Translations under genes and position numbers: made by a program
Notes under the pieces: generated by a model
The model's database searches: none
The model's input: only the letters and a program-made list of their open reading frames with translations
What the model was told of the DNA's origin: nothing
Assembly (NCBI GenBank): GCA_050873765.1
Contig: JBNMJK010000015.1
Coordinates: forward strand, 1 to 40,133
Length of the DNA: 40,133 bases
From: Sodaliphilus sp050873765
Lineage (GTDB): Bacteria; Bacteroidota; Bacteroidia; Bacteroidales; Muribaculaceae
Reading direction: 5' to 3'
Part shown: positions 8,150 to 17,976 of the stretch, in pieces
Position numbering within the stretch: position 1 is the stretch's first letter
Layout: every line of letters starts with the position of its first letter

Positions 8150-11100
8150 TTATATTCCTTCTAATGCCATGCTGATCAGCAGCGATGCGTCGGTCACATC
8201 CACTTCGCCATCGCCATTGATGTCGGCGCGGTCGGCACGGAAATTGGGTATGGAATTGTCGATCACATAGCTGATGAGCAAACTCACATCTGTCACATCC
8301 ACCACTCCGTCGCCATTCACGTCGCCCAAAAGCGGTTTCGAACCTCCCACTTCTTGAAGCACCTTCAGCACATACACCTTGCAGGAGCCATCGGCGGCCG
8401 TGTGGTTAAGCGTCAGCAAATCATACACGAAATTATCCCGTAAGGGCACTGAGTCGGCTTCCAATGCCGACAAGTCTGCGCTAAACTCACCCTCAAATTG
8501 AGGCATGCCCCACTGCTGCGAAGCATCGTAAGGCATCGCAAACTTGTGGTGATAGGCGTTCCACATGGCGCAGCGCACCGTGTCGATTTCCATAGCCGCA
8601 GGCTTTGAGAAGTAGTAGCTCACGGTGTCCACCGTCTGCGAGCCATAGAAGTTGGCAGGAAGGTAGCTATTGAAGAAAGCAGTGGTGTCGGCTTCACCTA
8701 TATCAGGAACTGCCAGTGCCCCCACCTCGTGGCTCACCTTGCTTTTCAGCACCACATCAAACTGACCAAGGCGGTGACCAGGATAATTTGCCATCTGTGC
8801 GCTGTCGAGCGGTGAAGGCAGCGTGATAGCCACCCAGTTATGCTGCGCGTATTTGCCAGAAAGGTAGTCGATCTGCCCCTCCGCTGGCTCTGATGCGTCA
8901 ACGCTCGCTGCCGCATCTTTCGCATAGATGGTGAGCGAGTCGGCACTGATGTGCATCACCGTGAGGTGAGCGGCCTTCAAAGTAAACTCGCTGCTTTCCT
9001 GCACCCTGTCGTTAGCAAACAAAGCCGACACTGCGTAAGTGGGCTTCTGCTCATTCAGCACCTTATTAATGTAAGCGAAGGAGGCATTGTCGTTGATACG
9101 GGTCTGCACAATCAAATCATACACATAGCCATTCTTAAACTGGTCCTTGTCGCCGTCCATACACACAAACACCGGATTCATAGCTCCCTCAAACTGAGGA
9201 TATCCAAAGTCAGCAGCCGCAAAAGGCATTTCAAAAACGCCTTCCGCCTCATTCCACATAGCGCAGCGCACCGTATCAATCTCCATGGGCTTCGGGCGCA
9301 TCAAAAAGTAATTCACATCGCCCAACGTTTGCGACCCATTGTAGTTGGCCGGCAGCAATGTATTCATCTTCGCATACTTATTCACATCACCAAACTCCGG
9401 CATTTCAAATGCGTCCATTTCTGGGTTATCTTTTGAGAGGAGCATAGCGCGCAAGTGAGTGATGTAGCGCCCCGACAGCTTTTGTGCCACATCGGAATCA
9501 AGCGGCTCAGGCAAATAGATTGCCACCCAGTTGCTCTGGTCGTAATCACCGCCAAGCACATCCACCTGTGTGGAGTCGGACATTTCGGGAGTGGCATACA
9601 GGTTGTCGTCTTTTGCGTAAATGGTGGATAAGTCGTCGGAGAAACCCATCACCGTGAGCGTGCTGTCGGCAATCGGATAGCCATAGCCCAAAGGAATAGC
9701 GTTGCACCTCAATAATTTAGCCAACGTGAATTCCGTGGGCTTCACGCTCAAAATTTCAAGTGGATAGCCCACTTGTGCACTTCCATCGTTCAGCACCACC
9801 ATGTCGCACACATCTCCATCGTGCAAAACAGGACGAGCCGAGCCGAGCCTTGAGTAGTCGGGCTTGAAAGCACCGTCAAACGCCTTATAGCCATATTCAT
9901 CAGAGAAATACGGCATCATGAAGCGGCCTTTTGACTGGCTCCACATGGCACAGCGCACCGTGTCGATTTCCATAGGCTTCGGGCGCGCGAAGAAATAGTC
10001 CACCGAGTCCACCTCCTGTGAGCCGTGATAGTTGGCAGGAATATAATTATTGATACGCTGCGTGGTGTCGGGCACACCTGCCACTGGTGCCTCGTAGCAG
10101 TCGAGCGTGGGGTTCACCTTACTGCGGAGCACGCCCCGTACGCCCGAAATTCGCCGCCCAGCATAAGTGGACACCTGGGCGCTGTCGAGCGGAGAAGGCA
10201 TCTTGAGCACCATCCAGTTGCTCTGGTCATAATGGCCACCCAGCACATCCACCTGCTGCTCCGTGGGAGCATCGGTCTGGACTGAGAGTCCACAGTCTTT
10301 CACATACAGTTCCTTGGCATCTGCCGACACCCTCATCACCACCAGCGAGCTATCTTGCAACTGGCAATCCATGCCCTCCTTAAAGTGGCTGTTGGTGAGC
10401 AAATCACGCAAGGCGAACTGACACTCGCGCTCATTCCAAGCCTGAAAAGGAAAAATGCAGCGTGAACTGTCGGCCGCCAAGGTGGTGAGCGCCAAAATAT
10501 CGTACACATAATTGTCGGTCAGCTTCACACTGTCGGTTTCGTAAAGCGACAAGTCGGCTTTGGCAGCGCCCACAAATGGCAACATACCATATTTTTCAGG
10601 ATAGATCGGCATTTCAAACTTCTTGTCCACGCCATTCCACATCACATTGCGGATTGTGTCGATCTCCATGGGCTTCGGGCGCACGAAAAAGTAATCGATG
10701 GAATCCACCTGCTGTGAGCCATAGAGGTTGGCTGGGATAAACGAGTTCATCACCACTGCCGTGTCGCCTTCGGCAAACAGCGGTTGCTCAAACAGGGAGA
10801 ACGAAGGGTTGGTCTTATTCTCCAGTTTGCCGCGGAAGTTCTTCAAACGCTTTCCGCTGCACGACGTTTTTTGGGCATCGGCAAGTGGCGATGGCAAATG
10901 AAGCGCCACCCAGTTGCTCTGGTCGCAGGTGTCGGTTTGATAAATGGTCTGCTCTGGAGTGGGGCTATCGGGGTGGGCATAGCCACCGGCATCTTTTAAA
11001 TAAATGGTGCGGCCGTCGGCTGCCACATACATCACACGGAGCGAAGAGTCGTTCACCACGTAGCTGTAGCCCGATTTGAAAGAAGGCGTGTCGAGAATTT

Positions 11101-13786
11101 CGGAGAACGTGTGTTCACTCACCTTTTCCTTCAGAATTTCAAGCGGACACACCACAGGCTCACCGGCTTCATTCCATTTGGTCATGGCCACGATGTCATA
11201 GTAAGAGTTCACCGACAGAACGTCGGAAGGCCGTTCTGCATAAGAGAAGTCAACCGAAGCGCCGCCCTCAAACACCGGGCTTGCCTCTGCCGGCATCTCC
11301 AGCACTCCTTTCGTGGCATTCCAGTAGGCACTGCGAATGGTGTCCACCTCCATGGGTTTGGGGCGTACAAAAAAGTAATCGATGGAATCCACCTGCTGCG
11401 AGCCATGGAAATTGGCTGGTATAAAGGTGTTGATACGCACTGGCTCAGTGACAACTGCCTGCACCGCTTGGGGCATTTTATCAACTTCAAATTCCATATT
11501 TCGCTTATTCTTGAGCGTGCCGCCCACATTTTTCAGCCTTTTTCCCACAAAAGCGGCCTTTTGAGTAGAGTCTAACGGCTCAAGCAAACGAAGCAGCACC
11601 CAGTTGCTCTGGTCGTAGGCCACAGAGTCGGGCATCAATCCGATAGCCTTGATATAGTCGGTCTGCCCGGCAGCTATGGTGTCTTGCCGCGCATAAGGAG
11701 TGTCGTCTTTGGCGTAAATCGTGCGTCCGTCGGCCGACACACGTGCGCAGGTGAGCGTGCTGTCGCAGATGCTGAAATAGTGGTTTTCTTCCAACCGAGA
11801 ATCGCTCCTCACATCAGTCAAGCGATATTGAAAATCAGGGAATCCGCCCAAGGCGTTGATCTTACCGGCACCAAACTGCAAGGGGGCTTTGTGCACGGCA
11901 TCATCTACATACGCGCTTTTTTGGATGATTTCCTTCACATCACTCACTTTCAGCGAGGGGTTGGCCTGAAGCCACAGCGCCACAATGCCCGCCACCGTGG
12001 GCGTTGACATCGAGGTGCCCGACATAGAGCCCCAGTAGTCGGTTCTGCCCGTGGTGGGGTTAGGGCGAGCGTAGGCGGTGTTGCTCGACACCGCAGCCAA
12101 ATAGTTGTAGCCATTGTAGGCGCTGATCACCAGATAGCCCGGTGCCGCCACAAACGGATATGCCACGCCATTGGGCGCCATGCCATAGCTCGACGTGGGG
12201 TGAATCTCGCCCTCTGGATAAATGGGGTTGTAGATTTCACGGCCATTCAGCGCCATGTATCTATTCCTGCCCACGTAATTGCCTACCGAAATGGTGTATT
12301 TGCCGGTCACGTTATCGTTGATGCTGCAAGAGTCGTTGCCTTCCACAAAATGATAGTTGCCCACTGGAGCGTGTGCCGCAAACGAATGGTCGGAGTTCAT
12401 CCACGAGTCGAATTCCACCCCGTCGGCGCCATAATACTGCACCGCCACCTTGTAGGCCTTCACATCGGAGCGGAGCGGCTTGAGCGACACCTCGCTATAC
12501 GTTTCCACATGGCCGTTGCTCTCCGTGGTCACCCACACGCCAATTTTACCGGAGAAGTATTGCGACAAAAAAGCATTGTAACCTCGTTTCGACTCCAGAC
12601 CCGGACCTATGTAATGATAGGTGTAGGCTTTCATGATGCCCGTTTCGTAGAAAATGGAATTGTCGTCGGGATCGATAAGCAGGTATTTAATGCCCACAAT
12701 AGAGCGGCTACGGCTCCAGGTGTCGATAGAGAACTGGGCGGTGTAGCCCGATGCCTGTGGGCCGCCAATGAACGAGCCAATGGTGGGGCTGGTGGAGGTG
12801 TTGGCACCAGAGAATTTATGATAGATATGGCGTTTCAGTCCGCCGAGATTACCAGCCGAGAGGCACACCACAGCATCGTCTTTTCCCACCTCGTCGTAGA
12901 TTTTACAAATTTTGCTTGTGCCATCGTGAGGGCCTTTCTTCGTGCCGATGCTCACACTTATCACACAGGGCTTTCCCACGCTCTTGGCATAGCGAGTGAT
13001 GTATTTCAGGCTGTTGGCCATATTCACATCGGTGCTTTTCCCCGCCAAGGCACAGATCACGATGTCGGCTCCTGGAGCCATACCTGAATACGGACCATAG
13101 GCCGAACCTGCGCCGATATACGCCGTGTGCGCGCCGTGTGCGCTGGTGGACAAATCGGTGGTAAGGGTGGCTATTTGTGTGGAATCGAATTCAGAGCCAG
13201 GGAGCATGGTGCCGTCGAAAACCACCTTCGTGCCCGTATTGTCGGCTGGCATATACACCCGCTTAATCCGGGTGTGGCCAAGCGAGTCCTGAAAGGCGGC
13301 ATGGTTGAAGTCGATGCCCGAATCAATAATGCCAAACACCACGCCCTTGCCGTCGTAGTTGGCAGGCAGGCCATGCTTTAGTCCTTCTGCCACATAATTC
13401 ACCGAGGTCACCGACCGCGTGGTGTCCACATCGTCGGTCATCATCTCGGCAATCGACACTTGCTCCACCTCATCGAGTGCAGCAATAGCCTCAAGCTGCG
13501 CGACGGGCACTTGGGCTGTCACAATATCTGAAAAACGCGCGCCAATCACACCGCCAAGCGCTGCGATGCCGCTTGTGGCGTGACTATTGCGAAGGGTGAT
13601 GAACACATCCACCATTTCCTGCCCCCGCGTCTGCGAGAGGGCGGCATGGCGCTTTGCCTCGGCAGGAAAAGCCGAGCGATTATCTAAAAACGCCTGCGTA
13701 GATACCGACATTTTCTCATAGGCACCAGCCGAGAAAATGCCCAGCAGACATATCACCACAGAAATAATTCCTTTATATGAAGCCAT
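8150..13786 (-). CDS. Giant secreted S8 (subtilisin-like) protease with five repeated modules and a dockerin tail
   Basis: This is a 1878-residue exported serine protease. The signal peptide covers about residues 1-22. The catalytic triad is Asp155 (GIIDSGIDFNH), His217 (AHGAHTAYIGAG, where the usual HGTH is HGAH) and Ser592 (SGTSMSTPTVAG). A long insertion separates His from Ser. From about residue 650 to 1810 there are five tandem copies of a module with a 230-residue period. Each has an ADGRTIYAKD-like strand, a YDQSNWV motif, GRRL..VRG and PANYxGSQ..DSxDYFFxRPKPMEIDT. A C-terminal dockerin-like domain (about 1816-1878) has two calcium loops, DVNGDGVVDVTD and DINGDGEVDVTD. Secreted proteolysis of host or dietary protein is inferred. 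The dockerin implies docking to a cohesin-like partner, or a purely structural role. It has its own promoter. Confidence 0.88.
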   Translation of the reverse strand: MASYKGIISVVICLLGIFSAGAYEKMSVSTQAFLDNRSAFPAEAKRHAALSQTRGQEMVDVFITLRNSHATSGIAALGGVIGARFSDIVTAQVPVAQLEAIAALDEVEQVSIAEMMTDDVDTTRSVTSVNYVAEGLKHGLPANYDGKGVVFGIIDSGIDFNHAAFQDSLGHTRIKRVYMPADNTGTKVVFDGTMLPGSEFDSTQIATLTTDLSTSAHGAHTAYIGAGSAYGPYSGMAPGADIVICALAGKSTDVNMANSLKYITRYAKSVGKPCVISVSIGTKKGPHDGTSKICKIYDEVGKDDAVVCLSAGNLGGLKRHIYHKFSGANTSTSPTIGSFIGGPQASGYTAQFSIDTWSRSRSIVGIKYLLIDPDDNSIFYETGIMKAYTYHYIGPGLESKRGYNAFLSQYFSGKIGVWVTTESNGHVETYSEVSLKPLRSDVKAYKVAVQYYGADGVEFDSWMNSDHSFAAHAPVGNYHFVEGNDSCSINDNVTGKYTISVGNYVGRNRYMALNGREIYNPIYPEGEIHPTSSYGMAPNGVAYPFVAAPGYLVISAYNGYNYLAAVSSNTAYARPNPTTGRTDYWGSMSGTSMSTPTVAGIVALWLQANPSLKVSDVKEIIQKSAYVDDAVHKAPLQFGAGKINALGGFPDFQYRLTDVRSDSRLEENHYFSICDSTLTCARVSADGRTIYAKDDTPYARQDTIAAGQTDYIKAIGLMPDSVAYDQSNWVLLRLLEPLDSTQKAAFVGKRLKNVGGTLKNKRNMEFEVDKMPQAVQAVVTEPVRINTFIPANFHGSQQVDSIDYFFVRPKPMEVDTIRSAYWNATKGVLEMPAEASPVFEGGASVDFSYAERPSDVLSVNSYYDIVAMTKWNEAGEPVVCPLEILKEKVSEHTFSEILDTPSFKSGYSYVVNDSSLRVMYVAADGRTIYLKDAGGYAHPDSPTPEQTIYQTDTCDQSNWVALHLPSPLADAQKTSCSGKRLKNFRGKLENKTNPSFSLFEQPLFAEGDTAVVMNSFIPANLYGSQQVDSIDYFFVRPKPMEIDTIRNVMWNGVDKKFEMPIYPEKYGMLPFVGAAKADLSLYETDSVKLTDNYVYDILALTTLAADSSRCIFPFQAWNERECQFALRDLLTNSHFKEGMDCQLQDSSLVVMRVSADAKELYVKDCGLSVQTDAPTEQQVDVLGGHYDQSNWMVLKMPSPLDSAQVSTYAGRRISGVRGVLRSKVNPTLDCYEAPVAGVPDTTQRINNYIPANYHGSQEVDSVDYFFARPKPMEIDTVRCAMWSQSKGRFMMPYFSDEYGYKAFDGAFKPDYSRLGSARPVLHDGDVCDMVVLNDGSAQVGYPLEILSVKPTEFTLAKLLRCNAIPLGYGYPIADSTLTVMGFSDDLSTIYAKDDNLYATPEMSDSTQVDVLGGDYDQSNWVAIYLPEPLDSDVAQKLSGRYITHLRAMLLSKDNPEMDAFEMPEFGDVNKYAKMNTLLPANYNGSQTLGDVNYFLMRPKPMEIDTVRCAMWNEAEGVFEMPFAAADFGYPQFEGAMNPVFVCMDGDKDQFKNGYVYDLIVQTRINDNASFAYINKVLNEQKPTYAVSALFANDRVQESSEFTLKAAHLTVMHISADSLTIYAKDAAASVDASEPAEGQIDYLSGKYAQHNWVAITLPSPLDSAQMANYPGHRLGQFDVVLKSKVSHEVGALAVPDIGEADTTAFFNSYLPANFYGSQTVDTVSYYFSKPAAMEIDTVRCAMWNAYHHKFAMPYDASQQWGMPQFEGEFSADLSALEADSVPLRDNFVYDLLTLNHTAADGSCKVYVLKVLQEVGGSKPLLGDVNGDGVVDVTDVSLLISYVIDNSIPNFRADRADINGDGEVDVTDASLLISMALEGI
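8345..11835 (-). repeat. Five tandem copies of a ~690-bp coding repeat
   Basis: The DQSNW-coding sites fall near 11612, 10912, 10220, 9532 and 8840, a spacing of 688-700 bp. DNA identity between copies is visibly high around the stretch that encodes RPKPMEIDTVR. The repeats encode the module described under the S8 protease. Confidence 0.85.
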
Positions 13787-13834
13787 ATTTTTAACGATGT
13801 AGTCTTAACAATTTGATATTCCGATACAGAATTA

Positions 13835-13842
13835 CAAAGATA
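13835..13842 (-). promoter_or_regulatory. -7 promoter element of the S8 protease gene
   Basis: TATCTTTG on the minus strand, 49 bp before the ATG at 13786. It suggests the S8 gene is transcribed independently of the upstream M6 gene. Confidence 0.55.
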
Positions 13843-13962
13843 ACGTTTTTCCGCCATAAAATGCGCACATTCACCGCGATTCTGCCATTAATCGAGTGAA
13901 TCATTTTCGTAGGGTCAAGTGCAAGCACGCCCCCTATTAGAATATACATACACACATAGTGG

Positions 13963-14010
13963 CGAGAGCCCCGGTTTTCCATACGCGGTAGCGGAAAACC
14001 GGGGCTCTCG
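13963..14010. terminator. Perfect 18-bp hairpin between the M6 and S8 protease genes
   Basis: CGAGAGCCCCGGTTTTCC (13963-13980) and its exact complement (13993-14010) form an 18-bp stem with a 12-nt loop. The T-rich tail follows on the plus strand, although the only neighbouring genes are on the minus strand. It most likely ends the M6 transcript, possibly in both directions. The rest of the 13787-14100 gap holds only the S8 promoter. Confidence 0.6.
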
Positions 14011-14100
14011 TTTCGTTTTTTCTATTTTATAAGTTTGGATTGCGGCGGTGTGCCATGATTAGGTTTGCCACAATGGGTGTAGAGCGTGATTACTGGCGTA

Positions 14101-17100
14101 TCAGCGGTGCATCTTGGCCACAGAGCGTGAACCATCGGTATAGGTGGTCACCACCACGTTCACGCCATTGAACGGACGGCTTGAGCGAACGCCCATGGCA
14201 TTCACATATTCCACCGCTTTTGGCTGCTTGTGCACGAACACGCTGGCGTCGCCCGTCACCAAATCGCCATGAATAGCACCTTCATACCGCCACTCACGCA
14301 ATGGATACACCATATAGCGGGTTTCCTTCGTGGAGTCGGCTGTGGCTCGGCTCACGGAATGGCTGCCATCCACAAATTCTGTGGTGATCAGTGCGTCAAA
14401 ACTATAGATTTCGCCATCTTTGGGTGTGGGAGCTGTACCTTCATATTTTGAGAAATCGGCATAGAACGAGCCATTCAGCCCCTCTTTGTTCGACGGACCA
14501 ACGCTTGTGGGCGTTTTGAAGCAGTTTTCTGCCTCCACCCACATAGCCCATTCCACATGAGCCAGTTCATTGGGTTTAGGCTTCACAAAGAAGAATGTGG
14601 TGAACGACCCGTCGGGGTTGGAGTTGTCGCCCATCTGGGTGCCGAGGAAGTTTGGCGCTATATAGGTGTTGCCATCGTAGATGGTTTCATCGCCTGCGGT
14701 AGGCGCTGTGGTGGTGGAGATCGTGGTGTTGTCGGCATCGGTCAGCGTTCCTCTCACGCCATTGAGCGAATGGCCCACAATGTCGGCCTGGTCGCTTTCG
14801 CTCATAGCCTCAGGAAGTGTCACCACCACCCAGTTGCTTTGATCCCACGCCGTGCGTCCGCGCATAAATGAAGTGCGGCGCATCACGAAGTCCACCTCAT
14901 CGGTGTCGGCCTTGTCTTTATTGAGATAGCCATTATTGTCTTTAGTAATCAGCGTGCGCCCATCGCCAAGCACTTTCACACACGAGAGTTTGCCGTTTGG
15001 AATGGCTATGGGACTACCCACTTCGGCATACTGTAGCAGCGAGCCAATGGAAAACGTGCCGTTGGTCTTGAATAGTGTGGTGGCGCTCTTCTCCTCAGTC
15101 CAGTCCGACGAGGTGCCATCACGATAGTTGGCAGAAAGCCTGAACCTGTACTTCGTTCGCGGCATCAGCCCCTTCACGTCGTAGTAGTTGCCGGTGATTC
15201 CGGTGAAGAACTGGCATGTGGTGTCCTCATTATTCTGCAAAGTGGAGTCGTTGGCATCGAGCGCGAAAGTGATGTCGCCGCCATAAATTTTAATGGAGGA
15301 GATGGCGGGTAAACTATTAGGGTAGAAAACCACCTTATCCTGATTCTGTTTGCATTTGAGAATAAACACATATTCCTTCTCAATGGTGTCGAGCACACAC
15401 GTTTTCTTCTCCTCGCCAGTTTTCACGATGAATGAGGCTTTTTGGTAGTCCTCCTCGTTGAGCGACATTGCCTTCACCACCACCGACAGGTATTCTGCAT
15501 CATCGGTGGTAATGGTAGGTGTGCTCATCTGTCCGCCTGGCACAATGTGCCCGTCCCAAATGTGAAGCCCCGTATTCACTTTCCAGCCTTCGGGCAGATA
15601 CTGGCTCTGCTTCCTCAAGCAGTCGGTCAACTGGCCTTGCGTATTGGCCACCGTCTTCAGCGCAGTGAAGTCGGCTTCAGCCACTATTTCGGGGTCTGGC
15701 TCAGCGGTGAGTTTCAGCGAGTAATCCTTGACGCATGCCTCAGCTGTGCTGTCGGTCCATTCTATTCTGAAACCGGAGTCGGAAATTTTCATTTCGTCCA
15801 CATCTTGAAGCACAGGCGCATACACCTTCGCCACGCTCTTTGCGTTCAAAGGAATGTGAATGGTGGGGCGCTGCTCGTTGGCCACCAGCAGTTCGGCAGA
15901 GGCTTTGTCGAAACTTTGTGGGTCGAAAGTAACGGTCACCGATGTGCCGCCATTCACCTCGTCGGCACTCAGCGTGGTGGCCGACAGGGCAAACTGGCCA
16001 TTGCCGCCCTCGATGCTTAGTGTGGAGGGAGCTGTCAGGTTCTTGCCTTTCAAACTGATGCTCACTTGCTTCGTTTCGCCATACAGCACAGGGCCGAAGT
16101 CCAAGGCATCAACACCCGCTTCCAGTTCCGGGCCACTTGCATTGCAGTAGCGGAAGGTGGCGGTGCCGTCCGGGTTCAGATATATATCGGTGATGGGTTT
16201 ACCCAGGAATCCCTGGTTGCCCACGGGGTAATTTTCTGTGGAAGTGCCTAAATTCAGCACGGTGGCTGGAGTGGAAGAGTCGGTGAGCGCATGGTTGGTC
16301 TCGCCAAAAAGGTCGGCATCTTCCGTAGCGTCGGAGGTCACGCCATCGGCAGGCACAATGGTCATGAGCTGCACCGGATTGTTGTTCACGGTGTTGTTTT
16401 GCCAGCGCGACTGCACATGCGTCACATGCGTCACCATCACCCCCTCATCGGCTATGTAGGCGTCCCATCCTTGCTTGCGGCGGTTTTCCGCCACAAAATA
16501 CTCGTTGGCGTTCACTCCGCTCTCTATTTTCAAAGCCCGGTCGGAGATAGCCGACTTGGCATTGAACACCGGCAGCGTGTATTCGGTGTCGGGTTGTGGG
16601 GTTTCGAGTTGAATCCAGTCGAAAAACGATTTTTCGTAGGCGTTGTAGCCCACGGGGGTGTTGCCGTTATCGTTATAGCAGCCATAGTCCATCAGGCTCC
16701 ATGTGCCCATTCCGTAGTAGCTGGCCGTGCCGGTGGAATAAAAGTCGGGCAGTCCCAGGCAGTGCGAAAACTCATGGCAGAAGGTGCCAATGCCATCGAG
16801 GGTGGTGCCGTTGTCGTTGCTGCCATACAGTTCGTTGAACACGGCAAACTTATCCACCTTAACTCCGCCATAGCTCTTGGCGCCAGGGCCATCGCCCGAT
16901 GATGCCGCACCGTCTAAGCTCCACTGGCAAGGCCAAATGGCATCGGCCATGGTGGTAGAAGCCTGGGCTTCGCCCACACCGGCATACACCACAATCACCA
17001 CATCGCACTTACCGTCGCCATCACCATCGTAGTCCGCCCAGTTGATACTGGAGTTGGCCGAGGCCAGGTCGCAAGCCTCAGCCACCATCTTTCCCACGCC

Positions 17101-17724
17101 TTTATCTGCGCTGTTGGCGTTGTTGCCGCCGTAAGCCGCGCGGTTTTCGCTTAAAGTGTAAACGCCGAAAATGTCGAACTGCGGCTCAAATTTGCCATTC
17201 GACTGGTCGATGAAGTATTGCTTGGCGCTTTTCGCCGCCTCATTATAGTGCACATTGAACGCCTCTATCGTGTTGCTGATCGCCTTATCGGGATAATCCA
17301 CCACTATAATTGGCACTCTCACTTTTCCCACATAAGGCACCTGGCTCGCTCTTTGTGCCTGCACCAGGCGCGCGGCTATGGTTTTGCCCACCGCAGTGGC
17401 TGTGACGGAGGCAAAGCGCACAGAATCGCCCATTCGGTCGATGAAATTCAGCTCCGATATGGAACGCTCGTATTTGTTGTGGGCAAGGCGCGTGCTGATG
17501 CTGTTTAGGGTGGCGTAGCAGAAGTCGCCGGCAGCGTTTTGCTTCACCATGAGCCCGTCGTTGGTGACGAAGGAGTGGAAATGCTCGTCGCCGTAAGTTT
17601 GAATGTGGATAACCGAGCCATCGCTCTGGGTGAAAGAGTGAAAACCCCTTTTAGCTGGAACAGCCCAAACACTTGAAATGGAGGCTATTAGTAGTGCTAT
17701 TAGTAAACTGATGGCTTTTCTCAT
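14101..17724 (-). CDS. Secreted M6 (immune inhibitor A-like) metalloprotease with the shared DQSNW module
   Basis: This is a 1207-residue exported zinc protease. A signal peptide (about residues 1-21) is followed by a propeptide-like region and the M6 catalytic domain. The zinc site FCHEFSHCLGLPDFY has His317, Glu318 and His321, with the third ligand expected at Asp327. SLMDYG near residue 345 is the Met-turn. A calcium-type DYDGDGDGKCD loop lies near 231-241. Immunoglobulin-like and fibronectin III-like segments follow to about residue 880. One copy of the same module found five times in the adjacent S8 protease then occupies about 886-1143 (WDQSNWVVVTLP; FFFVKPKPNELAHVEWAMW). The last 35 residues (NAMGVRSS...GVNVVVTTYTDG) look like the C-terminal tails of other Bacteroidales exported proteins and may be a sorting signal. 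The substrate is unknown. Confidence 0.88.
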   Translation of the reverse strand: MRKAISLLIALLIASISSVWAVPAKRGFHSFTQSDGSVIHIQTYGDEHFHSFVTNDGLMVKQNAAGDFCYATLNSISTRLAHNKYERSISELNFIDRMGDSVRFASVTATAVGKTIAARLVQAQRASQVPYVGKVRVPIIVVDYPDKAISNTIEAFNVHYNEAAKSAKQYFIDQSNGKFEPQFDIFGVYTLSENRAAYGGNNANSADKGVGKMVAEACDLASANSSINWADYDGDGDGKCDVVIVVYAGVGEAQASTTMADAIWPCQWSLDGAASSGDGPGAKSYGGVKVDKFAVFNELYGSNDNGTTLDGIGTFCHEFSHCLGLPDFYSTGTASYYGMGTWSLMDYGCYNDNGNTPVGYNAYEKSFFDWIQLETPQPDTEYTLPVFNAKSAISDRALKIESGVNANEYFVAENRRKQGWDAYIADEGVMVTHVTHVQSRWQNNTVNNNPVQLMTIVPADGVTSDATEDADLFGETNHALTDSSTPATVLNLGTSTENYPVGNQGFLGKPITDIYLNPDGTATFRYCNASGPELEAGVDALDFGPVLYGETKQVSISLKGKNLTAPSTLSIEGGNGQFALSATTLSADEVNGGTSVTVTFDPQSFDKASAELLVANEQRPTIHIPLNAKSVAKVYAPVLQDVDEMKISDSGFRIEWTDSTAEACVKDYSLKLTAEPDPEIVAEADFTALKTVANTQGQLTDCLRKQSQYLPEGWKVNTGLHIWDGHIVPGGQMSTPTITTDDAEYLSVVVKAMSLNEEDYQKASFIVKTGEEKKTCVLDTIEKEYVFILKCKQNQDKVVFYPNSLPAISSIKIYGGDITFALDANDSTLQNNEDTTCQFFTGITGNYYDVKGLMPRTKYRFRLSANYRDGTSSDWTEEKSATTLFKTNGTFSIGSLLQYAEVGSPIAIPNGKLSCVKVLGDGRTLITKDNNGYLNKDKADTDEVDFVMRRTSFMRGRTAWDQSNWVVVTLPEAMSESDQADIVGHSLNGVRGTLTDADNTTISTTTAPTAGDETIYDGNTYIAPNFLGTQMGDNSNPDGSFTTFFFVKPKPNELAHVEWAMWVEAENCFKTPTSVGPSNKEGLNGSFYADFSKYEGTAPTPKDGEIYSFDALITTEFVDGSHSVSRATADSTKETRYMVYPLREWRYEGAIHGDLVTGDASVFVHKQPKAVEYVNAMGVRSSRPFNGVNVVVTTYTDGSRSVAKMHR

Positions 17725-17808
17725 TAATGAAGAAGATAAAAAGAGTGACCAATAAAAAAATAGAGTAGTCTGAATAAAATAAAGATTTCTTCATCCTGTG
17801 TCTGATTG

Positions 17809-17816
17809 CAAATTTA
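17809..17816 (-). promoter_or_regulatory. -7 promoter element of the M6 protease gene
   Basis: TAAATTTG on the minus strand lies 85 bp before the ATG at 17724. A CTTG near 17837-17840 is a plausible weak -33 box. Confidence 0.45.
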
Positions 17817-17976
17817 CTGAAAACAATTTAATAAAACAAGCAAAACTGCAACATTTTCAATATTTTCCACGTTTTTTTCTTTATTTTCTTTCTAAAACGC
17901 ACTGCGGATATAATAAATTCAATGTTTTCCTCGTTTTTCAATGAAACGACCCACACTTTTTTACACAAGCACAACA

